This document shows, piece after piece, positions 1-6,868 of a DNA stretch of 9,767 nucleotides. The stretch is taken from assembly GCA_937872125.1 (NCBI GenBank), contig CALMNY010000261.1, forward strand, positions 1 to 9,767. Direction: 5' to 3'. The notes beneath the pieces were generated by a model that was given only the letters and a program-made list of their open reading frames with translations, had not been told where the DNA came from and searched no databases. The position numbers and the translations under genes were made by a program. Position 1 is the first letter of the stretch. Every line of letters starts with the position of its first letter. Origin of the DNA: an uncultured Candidatus Competibacteraceae bacterium (GTDB lineage: Bacteria > Pseudomonadota > Gammaproteobacteria > Competibacterales > Competibacteraceae).

Positions 1-2
1 TG

Positions 3-65
3 GTGGTCGGTCTCAACGCCGATCAGTACGCGGCGGAAATGCGCGGGCAACTGGCCACGGCGTGA
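3..65 (+). CDS. C-terminal end of an unidentified upstream gene (partial)
   Basis: The window opens inside an open frame that reads VVGLNADQYAAEMRGQLATA and stops at TGA 63-65. This frame gives an ordinary, mildly amphipathic protein tail, whereas the other two plus frames are arginine-rich and run on into the gap, so I take it as the true 3' end of a gene entering from the left. Twenty residues are too few to name a family. The 233-base gap that follows, with its repeat element, suggests it is not in an operon with ldhA. Confidence 0.5.
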   Translation: MVGLNADQYAAEMRGQLATA

Positions 66-103
66 CCGCGCCGGTAACGGTCATAACCCATAGGCGAGCT
101 GTA

Positions 104-216
104 TATAGCGATCCTATCTGATTTGTGGAATCACCGTTTCGAACCACCCCGGCGCTACGCGCCACCCTTCCTTAGCCAAGGAGGGGAAATTCCACAACCT
201 GTATAGGAATGCTATA
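104..216. repeat. Nested palindromic element, MITE-like or REP-like
   Basis: Two 28-nt arms, 104-131 and 189-216, are imperfect inverted repeats. Twenty-one of 28 positions are Watson-Crick pairs, including the blocks TATAGC/GCTATA, TCCTAT/ATAGGA and TTGTGGAAT/ATTCCACAA, and three more are G-T pairs. Between the arms lie two further hairpins: GGCGC-TAC-GCGCC at 151-163, and a 9-bp stem with loop AGCC at 165-186 with one G-T pair. The whole would fold as a cloverleaf-like three-way structure. It has no coding capacity. Short size plus terminal inverted repeats is typical of dispersed palindromic or non-autonomous mobile units, but no second copy lies in this window, so the class is inferred. 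Confidence 0.6.
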
Positions 217-235
217 GGACTCATCTTCCACCCCT

Positions 236-267
236 TCCCACGGGCGGCGCAGCCTCCGTCCGTGGGA
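236..267 (+). other. Hairpin in the ldhA leader
   Basis: TCCCACGG (236-243) pairs perfectly with CCGTGGGA (260-267), an 8-bp GC-rich stem with a 16-nt loop that can fold further through GGC/GCC. It ends 31 nt before the ldhA start codon. ATTGTTCC follows instead of a proper T-run, so it is a poor intrinsic terminator. It could end transcription from the upstream gene, be another dispersed-repeat fragment, or be a leader structure affecting ldhA. The sequence does not decide between these. Confidence 0.4.
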
Positions 268-298
268 TTGTTCCAAACACTCAAGCGAGGTTATTTCC

Positions 299-1288
299 AT
301 GAAGATCGCTATCTTCAGCAGCAAATCCTACGACCGCCAATCGCTGGAACGCTACAACGCGCAATTCGGCCACGACCTGACGTTCTTCGAGCCGCGTCTG
401 TCGCCGGAAACGGTGGCGTTGGCGCGCGGCTTTCCCGGCGTGTGCATCTTCGTCAACGATGCCTGCAACGCCACGGTAGTCGAGGATCTCGCCCGGCACG
501 GCACGAAAATCATCGCCACCCGCAGCGCCGGCTACAACCAGATCGATCTGGCGGCGGCCAAACAGCACGGCATTCTGGCGGCGCGGGTACCGGCCTACTC
601 GCCCAACGCCGTCTCGGAATTTACTCTGGCGCTGATGCTGACCCTGGGGCGCAAGACCCATAAAGCCTACAACCGCACCCGCGAATTCAATTTCGAGATC
701 GCCGGGCTGGAAGGCTTCGAGCTGCGCGACAAAACGGTGGGGGTCTTTGGCACCGGCAAGATCGGCCAGATGGTGATCAAGAATCTGAGCGGCTTCGGCT
801 GCCGCATTCTGGCCTACGACAAGTATCCCAACGAGGAAGCGAAAAAGTACGCGACCTACGTGGATGGCCCCACCTTCGCCCAGGAATCGGACATCATCAC
901 CCTGCATTGTCCGCTGACCCCGGAAACCCGCCATATCCTCAACGAGGAAACCCTGCCCTATCTCAAGGATGGCGTGTTCATCATCAACACCAGTCGCGGC
1001 GCTCTGCTCGATACCGCCAAGGTGATCCAGTTCCTCAAGAGCGGCAAGATCGGCTACCTGGCCATCGACGTCTACGAGGAGGAAGCCGATTATTTCTACA
1101 GCGACCTGTCCGACAAGGTGCCGACCAACGACGAACTGGCGCGCCTGCTGACCTTCCCCAACGTGCTGGTCACCTCGCACATGGCCTTTCTCACCGATCA
1201 CGCCCTGCGCAACATCGCCGAAACCACCCTGGGCAATTTCGCCGAGTTCGAGCGCACCGGTCTGTGCGGCAACGCCGTCGAAGCGTGA
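299..1288 (+). CDS. ldhA: D-lactate dehydrogenase, fermentative (LdhA type)
   Basis: This cytoplasmic enzyme reduces pyruvate to D-lactate with NADH, regenerating NAD+ during fermentation. It belongs to the D-isomer-specific 2-hydroxyacid dehydrogenase family. At 329 aa it equals the length of E. coli LdhA and resembles it throughout, for example in RVPAY-SPNAVSE (96-107), the glycine-rich NAD loop GTGKIG (151-156), LHCPLTPE (202-209) and NTSRGALLD (230-238). The expected catalytic Arg, Glu and His are R233, E262 and H294, with the usual spacing. The start is supported by GAGG at 287-290, eight bases before ATG. The gene stands alone: a repeat element lies upstream and a 332-base gap downstream. 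The aspartate after the second NAD strand (D174) fits NADH rather than NADPH. Assignment to LdhA rather than another hydroxyacid dehydrogenase rests on the length and the C-terminal region around HMAFLT. Confidence 0.95.
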   Translation: MKIAIFSSKSYDRQSLERYNAQFGHDLTFFEPRLSPETVALARGFPGVCIFVNDACNATVVEDLARHGTKIIATRSAGYNQIDLAAAKQHGILAARVPAYSPNAVSEFTLALMLTLGRKTHKAYNRTREFNFEIAGLEGFELRDKTVGVFGTGKIGQMVIKNLSGFGCRILAYDKYPNEEAKKYATYVDGPTFAQESDIITLHCPLTPETRHILNEETLPYLKDGVFIINTSRGALLDTAKVIQFLKSGKIGYLAIDVYEEEADYFYSDLSDKVPTNDELARLLTFPNVLVTSHMAFLTDHALRNIAETTLGNFAEFERTGLCGNAVEA

Positions 1289-1311
1289 GCAACTCTACGA
1301 TAAGGAGCGCA

Positions 1312-1392
1312 ATGACTATAAAGACGGCGATCCCAAGGACGGCCATAACGCTGCCCCAATATCGATCCTACTTATGGCCGCGACGGTCTTGA
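1312..1392 (+). CDS. Doubtful 26-aa ORF with strong ribosome binding site
   Basis: ATG 1312 is preceded by TAAGGAG (1301-1307) four bases away, the best Shine-Dalgarno match between ldhA and the SNF2 gene, and it starts 23 bases after the ldhA stop. The product is only 26 aa, begins MTIKTAIPRTAI and ends in WPRRS, with no recognisable domain. It may be a leaderless-function microprotein, the surviving start of a gene whose remainder was deleted, or chance. A second frame through the same DNA (1287-1400) gives an acidic peptide containing DYKDGDPKDG, and a third gives DPTYGRDGLDSVIEH. This would fit a decayed coding region but proves nothing. Confidence 0.25.
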   Translation: MTIKTAIPRTAITLPQYRSYLWPRRS

Positions 1393-1494
1393 TTCGGTGA
1401 TCGAGCATTGAGTTCTTGATCGCGATCCCGCCGCCAGCGCAGATACCTAGCGCCTCCCCCGACCTGAGTTAACTTTAAGTATGGGTAATTATGA

Positions 1495-1528
1495 GTAGGA
1501 TGCGGTTCGTAAGCTCACCGCATCCTAC
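1495..1528. repeat. Perfect 12-bp inverted repeat
   Basis: GTAGGATGCGGT (1495-1506) and ACCGCATCCTAC (1517-1528) are exact reverse complements around a 10-nt loop. Neither side is followed by a T-run, so it is not a standard intrinsic terminator. GTAGGATG...CATCCTAC hairpins of this kind are, as I recall, dispersed in many copies through intergenic regions of some GC-rich gammaproteobacterial genomes. That makes a genomic repeat the most likely reading, possibly with a transcript-stabilising or attenuating effect between ldhA and the SNF2 operon. Confidence 0.65.
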
Positions 1529-1548
1529 AATTCGTCAATTCAGCCTGG

Positions 1549-1580
1549 TTGAAACACTAGAAGAAATCCAAGTCTATAAT
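1549..1580 (+). promoter_or_regulatory. Probable promoter of the SNF2-SWIM operon
   Basis: A perfect TATAAT box sits at 1575-1580, in a locally AT-rich stretch 40 bases before the SNF2 start codon, giving an expected transcription start near 1587. The best -35 candidate, TTGAAA at 1549-1554, is 20 bases away, longer than the usual 16-18. The alternative GAAACA at 1551-1556 has 18-base spacing but matches only half the consensus. The -10 is convincing; the -35 is weak and may mean that an activator is needed. Confidence 0.5.
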
Positions 1581-1620
1581 CTGCCAACTGATTTTCACTT
1601 GACGAAGAGAGCATAAACCG

Positions 1621-4600
1621 ATGCTGGTCCTACACGCCGCGTTTCACCAGGGTTGCCTGCATCTATGGGGGGAATCGAGTCCGCCAGAAGAGGAACCCAC
1701 CACCAGCCAGCAGAAAGCTACCGAAACCTATCCGTATCGCACTACGATTTCGGTGTTGCTGGACAGTCTCGTTCAAGCCGATCTCTCGCTTCAGGCGAAC
1801 GGGCAGGCTGCCGGCGAGCGGACGATTTGGCTGCCCGCGCAAGGCGGCGTACCGCTGCCGTCCTCGCCGCTGGTGGCCGAACCGCCCAAATCCCGCAAGC
1901 CGCCCACTTTGACGCCCTGGAAACTGCCCGCCCTGGCGCTGACCGCTGCCGATGCCGTCCCTCTGCTCGCGAGGGTTCGGGAGCGTCCCGCGCTGGCGCC
2001 GGGCCTGGTCGCGAGCGATGACGTGCGCTACTGGAGCGAAGCCCTGCAACTCGCCGGCGCGCTGGTCTATCGCCGGCATGTGCTACCTGACCTGGTAGAA
2101 CAGCGGCGGGGCGCCTATCGGGCCGGCTGGACGCCGGTCTTTCTGGGCGAAGACGGCGCTCGTCTGGAACGTCTGGCCCGCGCCATGCCACCCGCCGCCC
2201 GCGCCATCGGTTCCGATCAGCGCGCGCTCCCGGATTCCGCCCCGCGCGACGTGCTGCGGGAATTCCTCGCCTGGATCGTTGATCACCTGATCCGACAATC
2301 CGCTGCCTTGCCAACCGTCAAGCGGGTTGGAGCCACATCGGCCAGCCTGCACGGGCAATGGCTGCACGCATTGCAGCAACCCGATGGCGCGCTGGAAGGC
2401 GACCCGGCGGAATTGCGGCAACTGGTCAAGCAGATTCGCGACTGGCAGCGACCGCTGCTGCGCTTGATCAACGCTCCCTATCGTCTATGTTTTCGGCTGG
2501 AAGAACCGGGGTTCGACGAAAAGGACGCGGCGGCGCTGTTCTTCCCCGACGCCGGTACGGAATGGCGAGTCCACTACCTGCTACAGGCGCGGGAAGACCC
2601 CAGCCTGCTCGTTTCCGCCGCCGCGGTGTGGAAACCGCAACGGGGGACCGGCGAGGGTTTGAAGACCCTGGGGCCGAAGGCGCGGGAAGGCCTGCTCGCG
2701 TCCCTGGGCCAGGCGGCGTCCCTGTGTCCGGCGATTGAAACCAGTCTGAAGGAAGCAACGCCGGTCGGGTACGGGCTGGATACCGAAGGCGCATTTCGCT
2801 TTCTCGGCGAGGAAGCGCCGCTGCTGGAACAGAACGGCTTCGGCGTCATGCTGCCGGCCAGTTGGGCGGGCCGGCGTCGCGCCAAGCTGGCGGCGCGCGC
2901 CCAGGCCAAGACCCGGTTCGAGTCCAAGGCCGGCATGACCCTGGACCGGGTGCTGGATGTCGAGTGGGAAATCGTGCTCGGCGAGACCGGCCTGACGCCC
3001 CAGGAACTGCTGGCGCTGGCCCAGCTCAAGGCCCCGCTGGTGCGGGTGCGCGGCCAGTGGGTGCAACTGTCCGCCGCCGAAATCCAGGCGGCCCTGGCCC
3101 TGCAACAGCAGCGCGGAGCCGCGTTCACCGGCCGCGAGCTGCTGCGTCTGGCGCTGGGGGCCGATACCGTGAAGGGCTTGGAGGTCAGCGGCGTTAATGC
3201 CGACGGTCCGCTCGGCGAGCTGCTGGCGGGGCTGGCGCAAGGCGACCGGATTGCGCCCTTGCCCCCGCCGCCGGGCCTGACCGCCACGCTCCGGCCCTAT
3301 CAGACGCGCGGCTACGCCTGGCTGGAATTTCTCACCCGCTGGGGCTTGGGCGCGTGTCTGGCCGACGACATGGGCCTGGGCAAAACGGTGCAAACTCTGG
3401 CGCTGTTGCAACGGCTGCGGGAAGCCGGCGAAGCGCGCCCGGCGCTGCTGGTTTGCCCGACCTCGCTGGTCGGCAACTGGCGCAAGGAAGCCGCGCGCTT
3501 CACGCCGCACCTGCCGGTCATGGTCCATCACGGCGCTGGCCGCGACAAGGGCGAAACCTTCGCTGGGCAAGCCCAGGGTCATGCCCTGGTGCTGTCCAGC
3601 TACGGATTGTTGCACCGGGATTTGCCCTGGCTGCAAGAGGTGGACTGGGCGGCGGTGATTCTGGACGAAGCGCAGAACATCAAGAACGCCGAAACCAAGC
3701 AGGCCAGGGCGGCGCGGGCCTTGCGCGCCGAGCGGCGCATCGCGCTGACCGGCACGCCGGTGGAAAACAACGTCGGCGATCTCTGGTCGGTTCAGGACTT
3801 TCTCAATCCCGGTTTCCTCGGTAACGCCGCCCGGTTCAAGCGGGAATTCTTCCTGCCGGTGCAGGTCGGGCGCGATGCGAACGCCGTGGAGCGCCTGCAA
3901 CGGCTGACCGGGCCTTTCATCCTGCGCCGGCTCAAGACCGACCGCGCCATCATCCAGGATCTGCCGGACAAGCTGGAAATGAAGGTCTATTGCACCCTGA
4001 CCAAGGAGCAGGCGACCCTGTACGCCGCCGTGGTGCAACAGGCGGAAGCGGTGCTGGAAGGCATGGAGGAAAGCATGGGCCGGCGCGGCCTGATTCTGAG
4101 CACGCTGCTGCGGCTCAAGCAGGTATGCAACCATCCCGCGCAGTTCCTGGCCGACCAGTCGCCGGTACCGGGCCGCTCCGGCAAGCTGGCGCGACTGACG
4201 GAGATGCTGGAGGAAATCCAGGCGGTGGACGAACGGACTCTGATCTTCACCCAGTTCGCCGAGATGGGGCATATCTTGCAGAAATACCTGCAAGAACAGT
4301 TGACGCGGGAAGTGGTGTTCCTGCACGGCGGCCTGTCCAAAACCCAGCGCGACCGGATGGTGGAGCGGTTCCAGAACGAATCCGGTGGACCGCCAGTCTT
4401 CATCCTGTCCATCAAGGCCGGCGGCACTGGCCTGAACCTCACCCGCGCCAACCACGTGTTCCATTTCGACCGCTGGTGGAATCCGGCGGTGGAGAATCAG
4501 GCCACCGACCGCGCCTTCCGCATCGGCCAAAGCCGGCAGGTGGAGGTGCATAAGTTCGTTTGCCTGGGCACGGTGGAGGAGCGCATTGACGAGTTGATCG

Positions 4601-4719
4601 AGCGCAAGCAGGCGCTGGCGGAAAAGATCGTGGGCAGCGGCGAGAACTGGATCACCGAACTGTCCACCGACGATTTGAAAAACCTGTTCCGGCTGCGCGC
4701 CGAAGCCGTGGAGGACTGA
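1621..4719 (+). CDS. SNF2-family DNA-dependent ATPase/helicase-like protein
   Basis: This is a large superfamily-2 ATPase of the Swi2/Snf2 type, expected to translocate on double-stranded DNA or remodel nucleoprotein rather than unwind strands. The C-terminal half holds the motor: Walker A DDMGLGKT (582-589, K588), DEAQ box (682-685), LTGTP (709-713), TLIFTQF (873-879), the segment KAGGTGLNL (932-940) and motif VI QATDRAFRIGQ (960-970) with arginines R964 and R967. The N-terminal ~550 residues form the extended region usual in bacterial SNF2 proteins; residues ~435-500 resemble the SNF2-associated domain (DUF3670). The opening MLVLHAAF...LHLWGE is typical of the family and supports ATG 1621, although the ribosome site (GAAGAGAG, 1604-1611) is modest. 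Length 1032 aa, all motifs intact. The SWIM gene starts four bases after the stop, so the two are co-translated. RapA/HepA is a less likely label, given the SWIM partner. Confidence 0.93.
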   Translation: MLVLHAAFHQGCLHLWGESSPPEEEPTTSQQKATETYPYRTTISVLLDSLVQADLSLQANGQAAGERTIWLPAQGGVPLPSSPLVAEPPKSRKPPTLTPWKLPALALTAADAVPLLARVRERPALAPGLVASDDVRYWSEALQLAGALVYRRHVLPDLVEQRRGAYRAGWTPVFLGEDGARLERLARAMPPAARAIGSDQRALPDSAPRDVLREFLAWIVDHLIRQSAALPTVKRVGATSASLHGQWLHALQQPDGALEGDPAELRQLVKQIRDWQRPLLRLINAPYRLCFRLEEPGFDEKDAAALFFPDAGTEWRVHYLLQAREDPSLLVSAAAVWKPQRGTGEGLKTLGPKAREGLLASLGQAASLCPAIETSLKEATPVGYGLDTEGAFRFLGEEAPLLEQNGFGVMLPASWAGRRRAKLAARAQAKTRFESKAGMTLDRVLDVEWEIVLGETGLTPQELLALAQLKAPLVRVRGQWVQLSAAEIQAALALQQQRGAAFTGRELLRLALGADTVKGLEVSGVNADGPLGELLAGLAQGDRIAPLPPPPGLTATLRPYQTRGYAWLEFLTRWGLGACLADDMGLGKTVQTLALLQRLREAGEARPALLVCPTSLVGNWRKEAARFTPHLPVMVHHGAGRDKGETFAGQAQGHALVLSSYGLLHRDLPWLQEVDWAAVILDEAQNIKNAETKQARAARALRAERRIALTGTPVENNVGDLWSVQDFLNPGFLGNAARFKREFFLPVQVGRDANAVERLQRLTGPFILRRLKTDRAIIQDLPDKLEMKVYCTLTKEQATLYAAVVQQAEAVLEGMEESMGRRGLILSTLLRLKQVCNHPAQFLADQSPVPGRSGKLARLTEMLEEIQAVDERTLIFTQFAEMGHILQKYLQEQLTREVVFLHGGLSKTQRDRMVERFQNESGGPPVFILSIKAGGTGLNLTRANHVFHFDRWWNPAVENQATDRAFRIGQSRQVEVHKFVCLGTVEERIDELIERKQALAEKIVGSGENWITELSTDDLKNLFRLRAEAVED

Positions 4720-4722
4720 ACG

Positions 4723-5574
4723 ATGGGCTATTACGACAATTACTTTCCCGCCAGCAAACCGCGCCGGGTCAGCGGCGGCATCAAGGCGCAAAGCCAGCGC
4801 GGCGCGTTCGCCAGCCGCTGGTGGGCCCAGCGCTGGATCGCGGTGCTGGAGAGCTTCCACATCGGCGCGCGGCTGAACCGGGGGCGCAGCTACGCCCGTC
4901 AGGGCCAGGTGCTCGACATTCAGATCGCCCCCGGCGAAGTGAAGGCCAAGGTCCAGGGTTCGCGGCCCCGGCCTTACCAGGTGAGTATCAAGCTCAAGCC
5001 CCTGAGCGCGGCGGATTGGCGGAAATTGACCGAAGCGATGGCGGAGGAAGCGCGGTTCGGCGCCAAACTGCTGGCCGGGGAAATGCCTGCGGACATCGAG
5101 GAGGTTTTCAAGGCCGAAGGATTGTCGCTGTTTCCCAAAACGCACGGCGACCTGAAGACGGAATGCTCCTGCCCGGATTATTCCAATCCCTGCAAGCACA
5201 TCGCCGCCGTCTATTACCTGCTGGGCGAGGCGTTCGATCACGATCCGTTCCTGATGTTCCGGCTGCGCGGGATGGAGCGGGAGGCATTGCTGGCGCAACT
5301 GGGCGAGGCGGTGGGCGATGACGAGGGCTGGTCGCCAGCCGAACCCGAACCCTTGCCCGCCGATCCCGCCACGTTCTGGACGATGCCGCCGTTGCCGGAG
5401 ATGCTGGCCGGACCGTTGCTCGCGCCCGCCCAACCCGCCGCGTTGCTGCAACGGCTGGGGCCGTTTCCGTTCTGGCGTGGCGAGGTTTCCCCGCTGGAAG
5501 CGTTGGCGCCGGTTTACGCCGCCATGGCGACCGCCGCCCTGGGGGCGCTGGGCGGCGTCTCGGAAGCGTCCTGA
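4723..5574 (+). CDS. SWIM zinc-finger protein, partner of the SNF2 ATPase
   Basis: The 283-aa protein carries the SWIM zinc finger CxCx6CxH: C148, C150, C157 and H159, followed by the helix IAAVYYLLGE (160-169) that normally packs on the finger. SWIM domains bind DNA or protein. The N-terminal ~120 residues, with SRWWAQRW (31-38) and LNRGRSYARQG (51-61), match the conserved start of the bacterial SWIM proteins encoded beside SNF2 genes (YwqB-like in Bacillus). The C-terminal ~90 residues are rich in Pro, Ala and Leu and look poorly conserved. GGAGG at 4710-4714, inside the end of the SNF2 frame, lies eight bases before ATG, so translation is probably coupled. The protein is likely cytoplasmic and may supply nucleic-acid or partner recognition to the SNF2 motor. 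No enzymatic activity is visible. Confidence 0.9.
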   Translation: MGYYDNYFPASKPRRVSGGIKAQSQRGAFASRWWAQRWIAVLESFHIGARLNRGRSYARQGQVLDIQIAPGEVKAKVQGSRPRPYQVSIKLKPLSAADWRKLTEAMAEEARFGAKLLAGEMPADIEEVFKAEGLSLFPKTHGDLKTECSCPDYSNPCKHIAAVYYLLGEAFDHDPFLMFRLRGMEREALLAQLGEAVGDDEGWSPAEPEPLPADPATFWTMPPLPEMLAGPLLAPAQPAALLQRLGPFPFWRGEVSPLEALAPVYAAMATAALGALGGVSEAS

Positions 5575-5646
5575 AGATGGACGAGATCAGTTATATCATC
5601 GTCAAGTTAATCAAAATAAAAACACCGCCTGAAGACAACAAGCGAA

Positions 5647-5670
5647 AACGGCCAGACAGCATAAGCCGTT
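5647..5670. repeat. Short inverted repeat after the SWIM gene
   Basis: AACGGC (5647-5652) and GCCGTT (5665-5670) are exact complements around a 12-nt loop, extendable by A-T and T-A pairs with one mismatch. There is no T-run, so it is not a terminator on its own. It lies in an AT-rich stretch between the SWIM stop and the stronger hairpin at 5698. Confidence 0.3.
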
Positions 5671-5697
5671 CTTAGCGAAATTAAACGCATGGTGGAT

Positions 5698-5715
5698 CCC
5701 GCTAAAGCGGGTTTT
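5698..5715 (+). terminator. Short intrinsic terminator of the SNF2-SWIM operon
   Basis: CCCGC (5698-5702), loop TAAA, GCGGG (5707-5711), then TTTT (5712-5715). The stem is only 5 bp (6 bp with a strained 2-nt loop) and the T-run is short, so termination is probably partial. Its place between the two plus-strand gene groups, 82 bases before the next start, fits the role. Transcription of the next group may therefore depend partly on read-through; I find no convincing sigma-70 promoter between 5716 and 5796. Confidence 0.5.
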
Positions 5716-5796
5716 AAAGCTACCCTTATTGCACGGCCCACGCCCGTATTTTGCTGACTTAACCCCGCCGGTTTGAGCCGGCACTGAGGAAGATTA

Positions 5797-6054
5797 ATGA
5801 CTCCCGACGAACGTCACGTCAGCGCCCTGGTGGCCGCCTGCGCCAAGGAAGCCAGCACCCACATTCTGGCCTACGCCCACGATGCCGGGCTGGATCCCCC
5901 TTCCTTCCTGGTCAACGTCGCGGCAGTGCTGGCTTCCGCCGCCCTGGCGACTCAACCCGAAGCGCAACGACTCGCCGCCTCCCGCCACATCCAGCGCGCC
6001 TTGGGGCTGGTGCACTGCCTGGAAGACGATGTAGCCGTACCCATAACCAAATGA
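5797..6054 (+). CDS. Small protein of unknown function, first gene of the deaminase group
   Basis: I do not recognise this 85-aa protein. It looks soluble and mostly helical, with alanine-rich segments at residues 9-17 and 40-53 and a polar tail ending DDVAVPITK. There is no membrane segment, no zinc motif and no obvious helix-turn-helix. The start is well supported by GAGGA at 5786-5790, six bases before ATG. The deaminase-like gene begins 24 bases after its stop with its own ribosome site, so the two are probably one transcript. By position it could be a partner, regulator or inhibitor of that enzyme, but nothing in the sequence shows which. Confidence 0.6.
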   Translation: MTPDERHVSALVAACAKEASTHILAYAHDAGLDPPSFLVNVAAVLASAALATQPEAQRLAASRHIQRALGLVHCLEDDVAVPITK

Positions 6055-6078
6055 TTTCGCCGCTCCGGAGACCCTGCA

Positions 6079-6633
6079 ATGATTCTGCATTGGGACCCAC
6101 TGGTTCTGCATTACGGCCCCCGGATCAGCATCCACCGGCCACGGTTCGAGCAAGCCAGCCAGACCACCTACGGCCTGCTGTGCTGCCGGTATAGCCCCAC
6201 CGAGGACGAACTGGGCTACAGCACGGGCGCGCACGCCGAGGCGAATTTGCTCCAGTCGGCGCTGTGGACAACACACCTGCCGAATGCGTTGCGCCAGTGG
6301 ACGCCGCACGACAGCCGGATTACCGTTACCTTGGCGCTGAACCGCAGCCCGTGCCGGGCATGCGCGGCGCTGCTGTGCGATGCCTTGAGCGCCCTGTACC
6401 GGGACTTTCCCGCGCGTGGTCCCCAGAACCGCTTCATTCTGGCCGCCCGGGGCGTCTACGAAGACGCAGCCATGGCGGCCCGCACCACCCAGAACGACCT
6501 GGTTCGGTTGCGAGACGCCGGTTGGGAACTCTGCGTTCTGCAGGTCGGGCCGACCCTGTCGGCGCGTGGCCGCCTCCTGTTGGAAGGCGTCGAGCGCGTG
6601 GCCGGCCGTGGCTTCGTGCGCTTGCACGGATAG
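6079..6633 (+). CDS. Cytidine deaminase-superfamily protein, uncharacterised
   Basis: The 184-aa protein holds both halves of the zinc-dependent deaminase active site. HAE at 52-54 supplies the zinc-binding H52 and proton-shuttling E54. PCRAC at 91-95 supplies zinc ligands C92 and C95. The order HAE-helix-strand-PCxxC-helix, with strand ITVTLAL (81-87) leading into the cysteine pair, is that of the cytidine/deoxycytidylate/nucleic-acid deaminase fold. Beyond these motifs it does not look like CDA, TadA, Dcd or RibD. The 37 residues between motifs and SPC before the second cysteine resemble the diverse toxin-type and APOBEC-like deaminases, but I cannot place the family. It has no signal peptide and no delivery or pre-toxin domain, so it is probably cytoplasmic. 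The ribosome site GGAG (6067-6070) lies eight bases from ATG. A chemically inactive, zinc-binding role cannot be excluded. Confidence 0.8.
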   Translation: MILHWDPLVLHYGPRISIHRPRFEQASQTTYGLLCCRYSPTEDELGYSTGAHAEANLLQSALWTTHLPNALRQWTPHDSRITVTLALNRSPCRACAALLCDALSALYRDFPARGPQNRFILAARGVYEDAAMAARTTQNDLVRLRDAGWELCVLQVGPTLSARGRLLLEGVERVAGRGFVRLHG

Positions 6634-6643
6634 GCGAACAGCC

Positions 6644-6868
6644 ATGCGCCTCCTGCTGCTGCTGGTTGTGTTAGCCATCATCGGCCTGACCCTGGCCCGC
6701 TGGCTGGGCCAGCCGCCGCTGACTACGCATGTCCCGCCGCCGCTGGATTCCACCACCACGCCCGCCGTACCGACCCGGCCCCAGGACCTGAAAAAATTCG
6801 AGCAGGACCTTAACCGGCTCATGCAGGACACCGCCACCCAGCGCCGCCGTGAGGCTGACCCACCATGA
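6644..6868 (+). CDS. Small membrane-anchored protein with cytoplasmic or periplasmic helix
   Basis: This 74-aa protein begins with a hydrophobic helix (residues 2-18, LLLLLVVLAIIGL within it), short enough to be a signal anchor; there is no cysteine for lipidation and no clear cleavage site. A Pro/Thr-rich linker (23-46) follows, then a charged helix (about 47-69, LKKFEQDLNRLMQD) with a possible short coiled-coil pattern. I do not recognise the family. It starts ten bases after the deaminase stop with only a weak AGG ribosome site, so translation probably depends on the gene before it. Its stop overlaps the next ATG as ATGA (6865-6868), a usual sign of coupled small genes. Confidence 0.6.
   Translation: MRLLLLLVVLAIIGLTLARWLGQPPLTTHVPPPLDSTTTPAVPTRPQDLKKFEQDLNRLMQDTATQRRREADPP

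Noticed and set aside
281..1201. 306-aa open frame on the minus strand
   Set aside because: Antisense shadow of ldhA, whose family, length and catalytic residues are clear.
1418..1427. 10-bp palindrome GATCGCGATC
   Set aside because: Short, with no partner copies in the window and no adjacent promoter. Palindromes of this size are expected by chance in several kilobases of GC-rich DNA.
2581..5451. 956-aa open frame on the minus strand
   Set aside because: It lies opposite the SNF2 and SWIM genes, which have complete motif sets. The translation is a low-complexity mix rich in Gln, Arg, Gly and Leu, as expected from the complement of GC-rich codons.
5577..5675. 32-codon ORF starting MDEISYIIVKLIKI right after the SWIM stop
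   Set aside because: Weak ribosome site, a lysine-rich AT-driven composition unlike the neighbours, and it runs through an inverted repeat. Probably chance in an AT-rich gap.
5776..5796. Possible sigma-70 promoter or second hairpin before the 85-aa gene (GCCGG...CCGGC around 5768-5783)
   Set aside because: The stem is only 5 bp and no -10/-35 pair with acceptable spacing is present; TATTTT at 5747-5752 lacks a matching -35.
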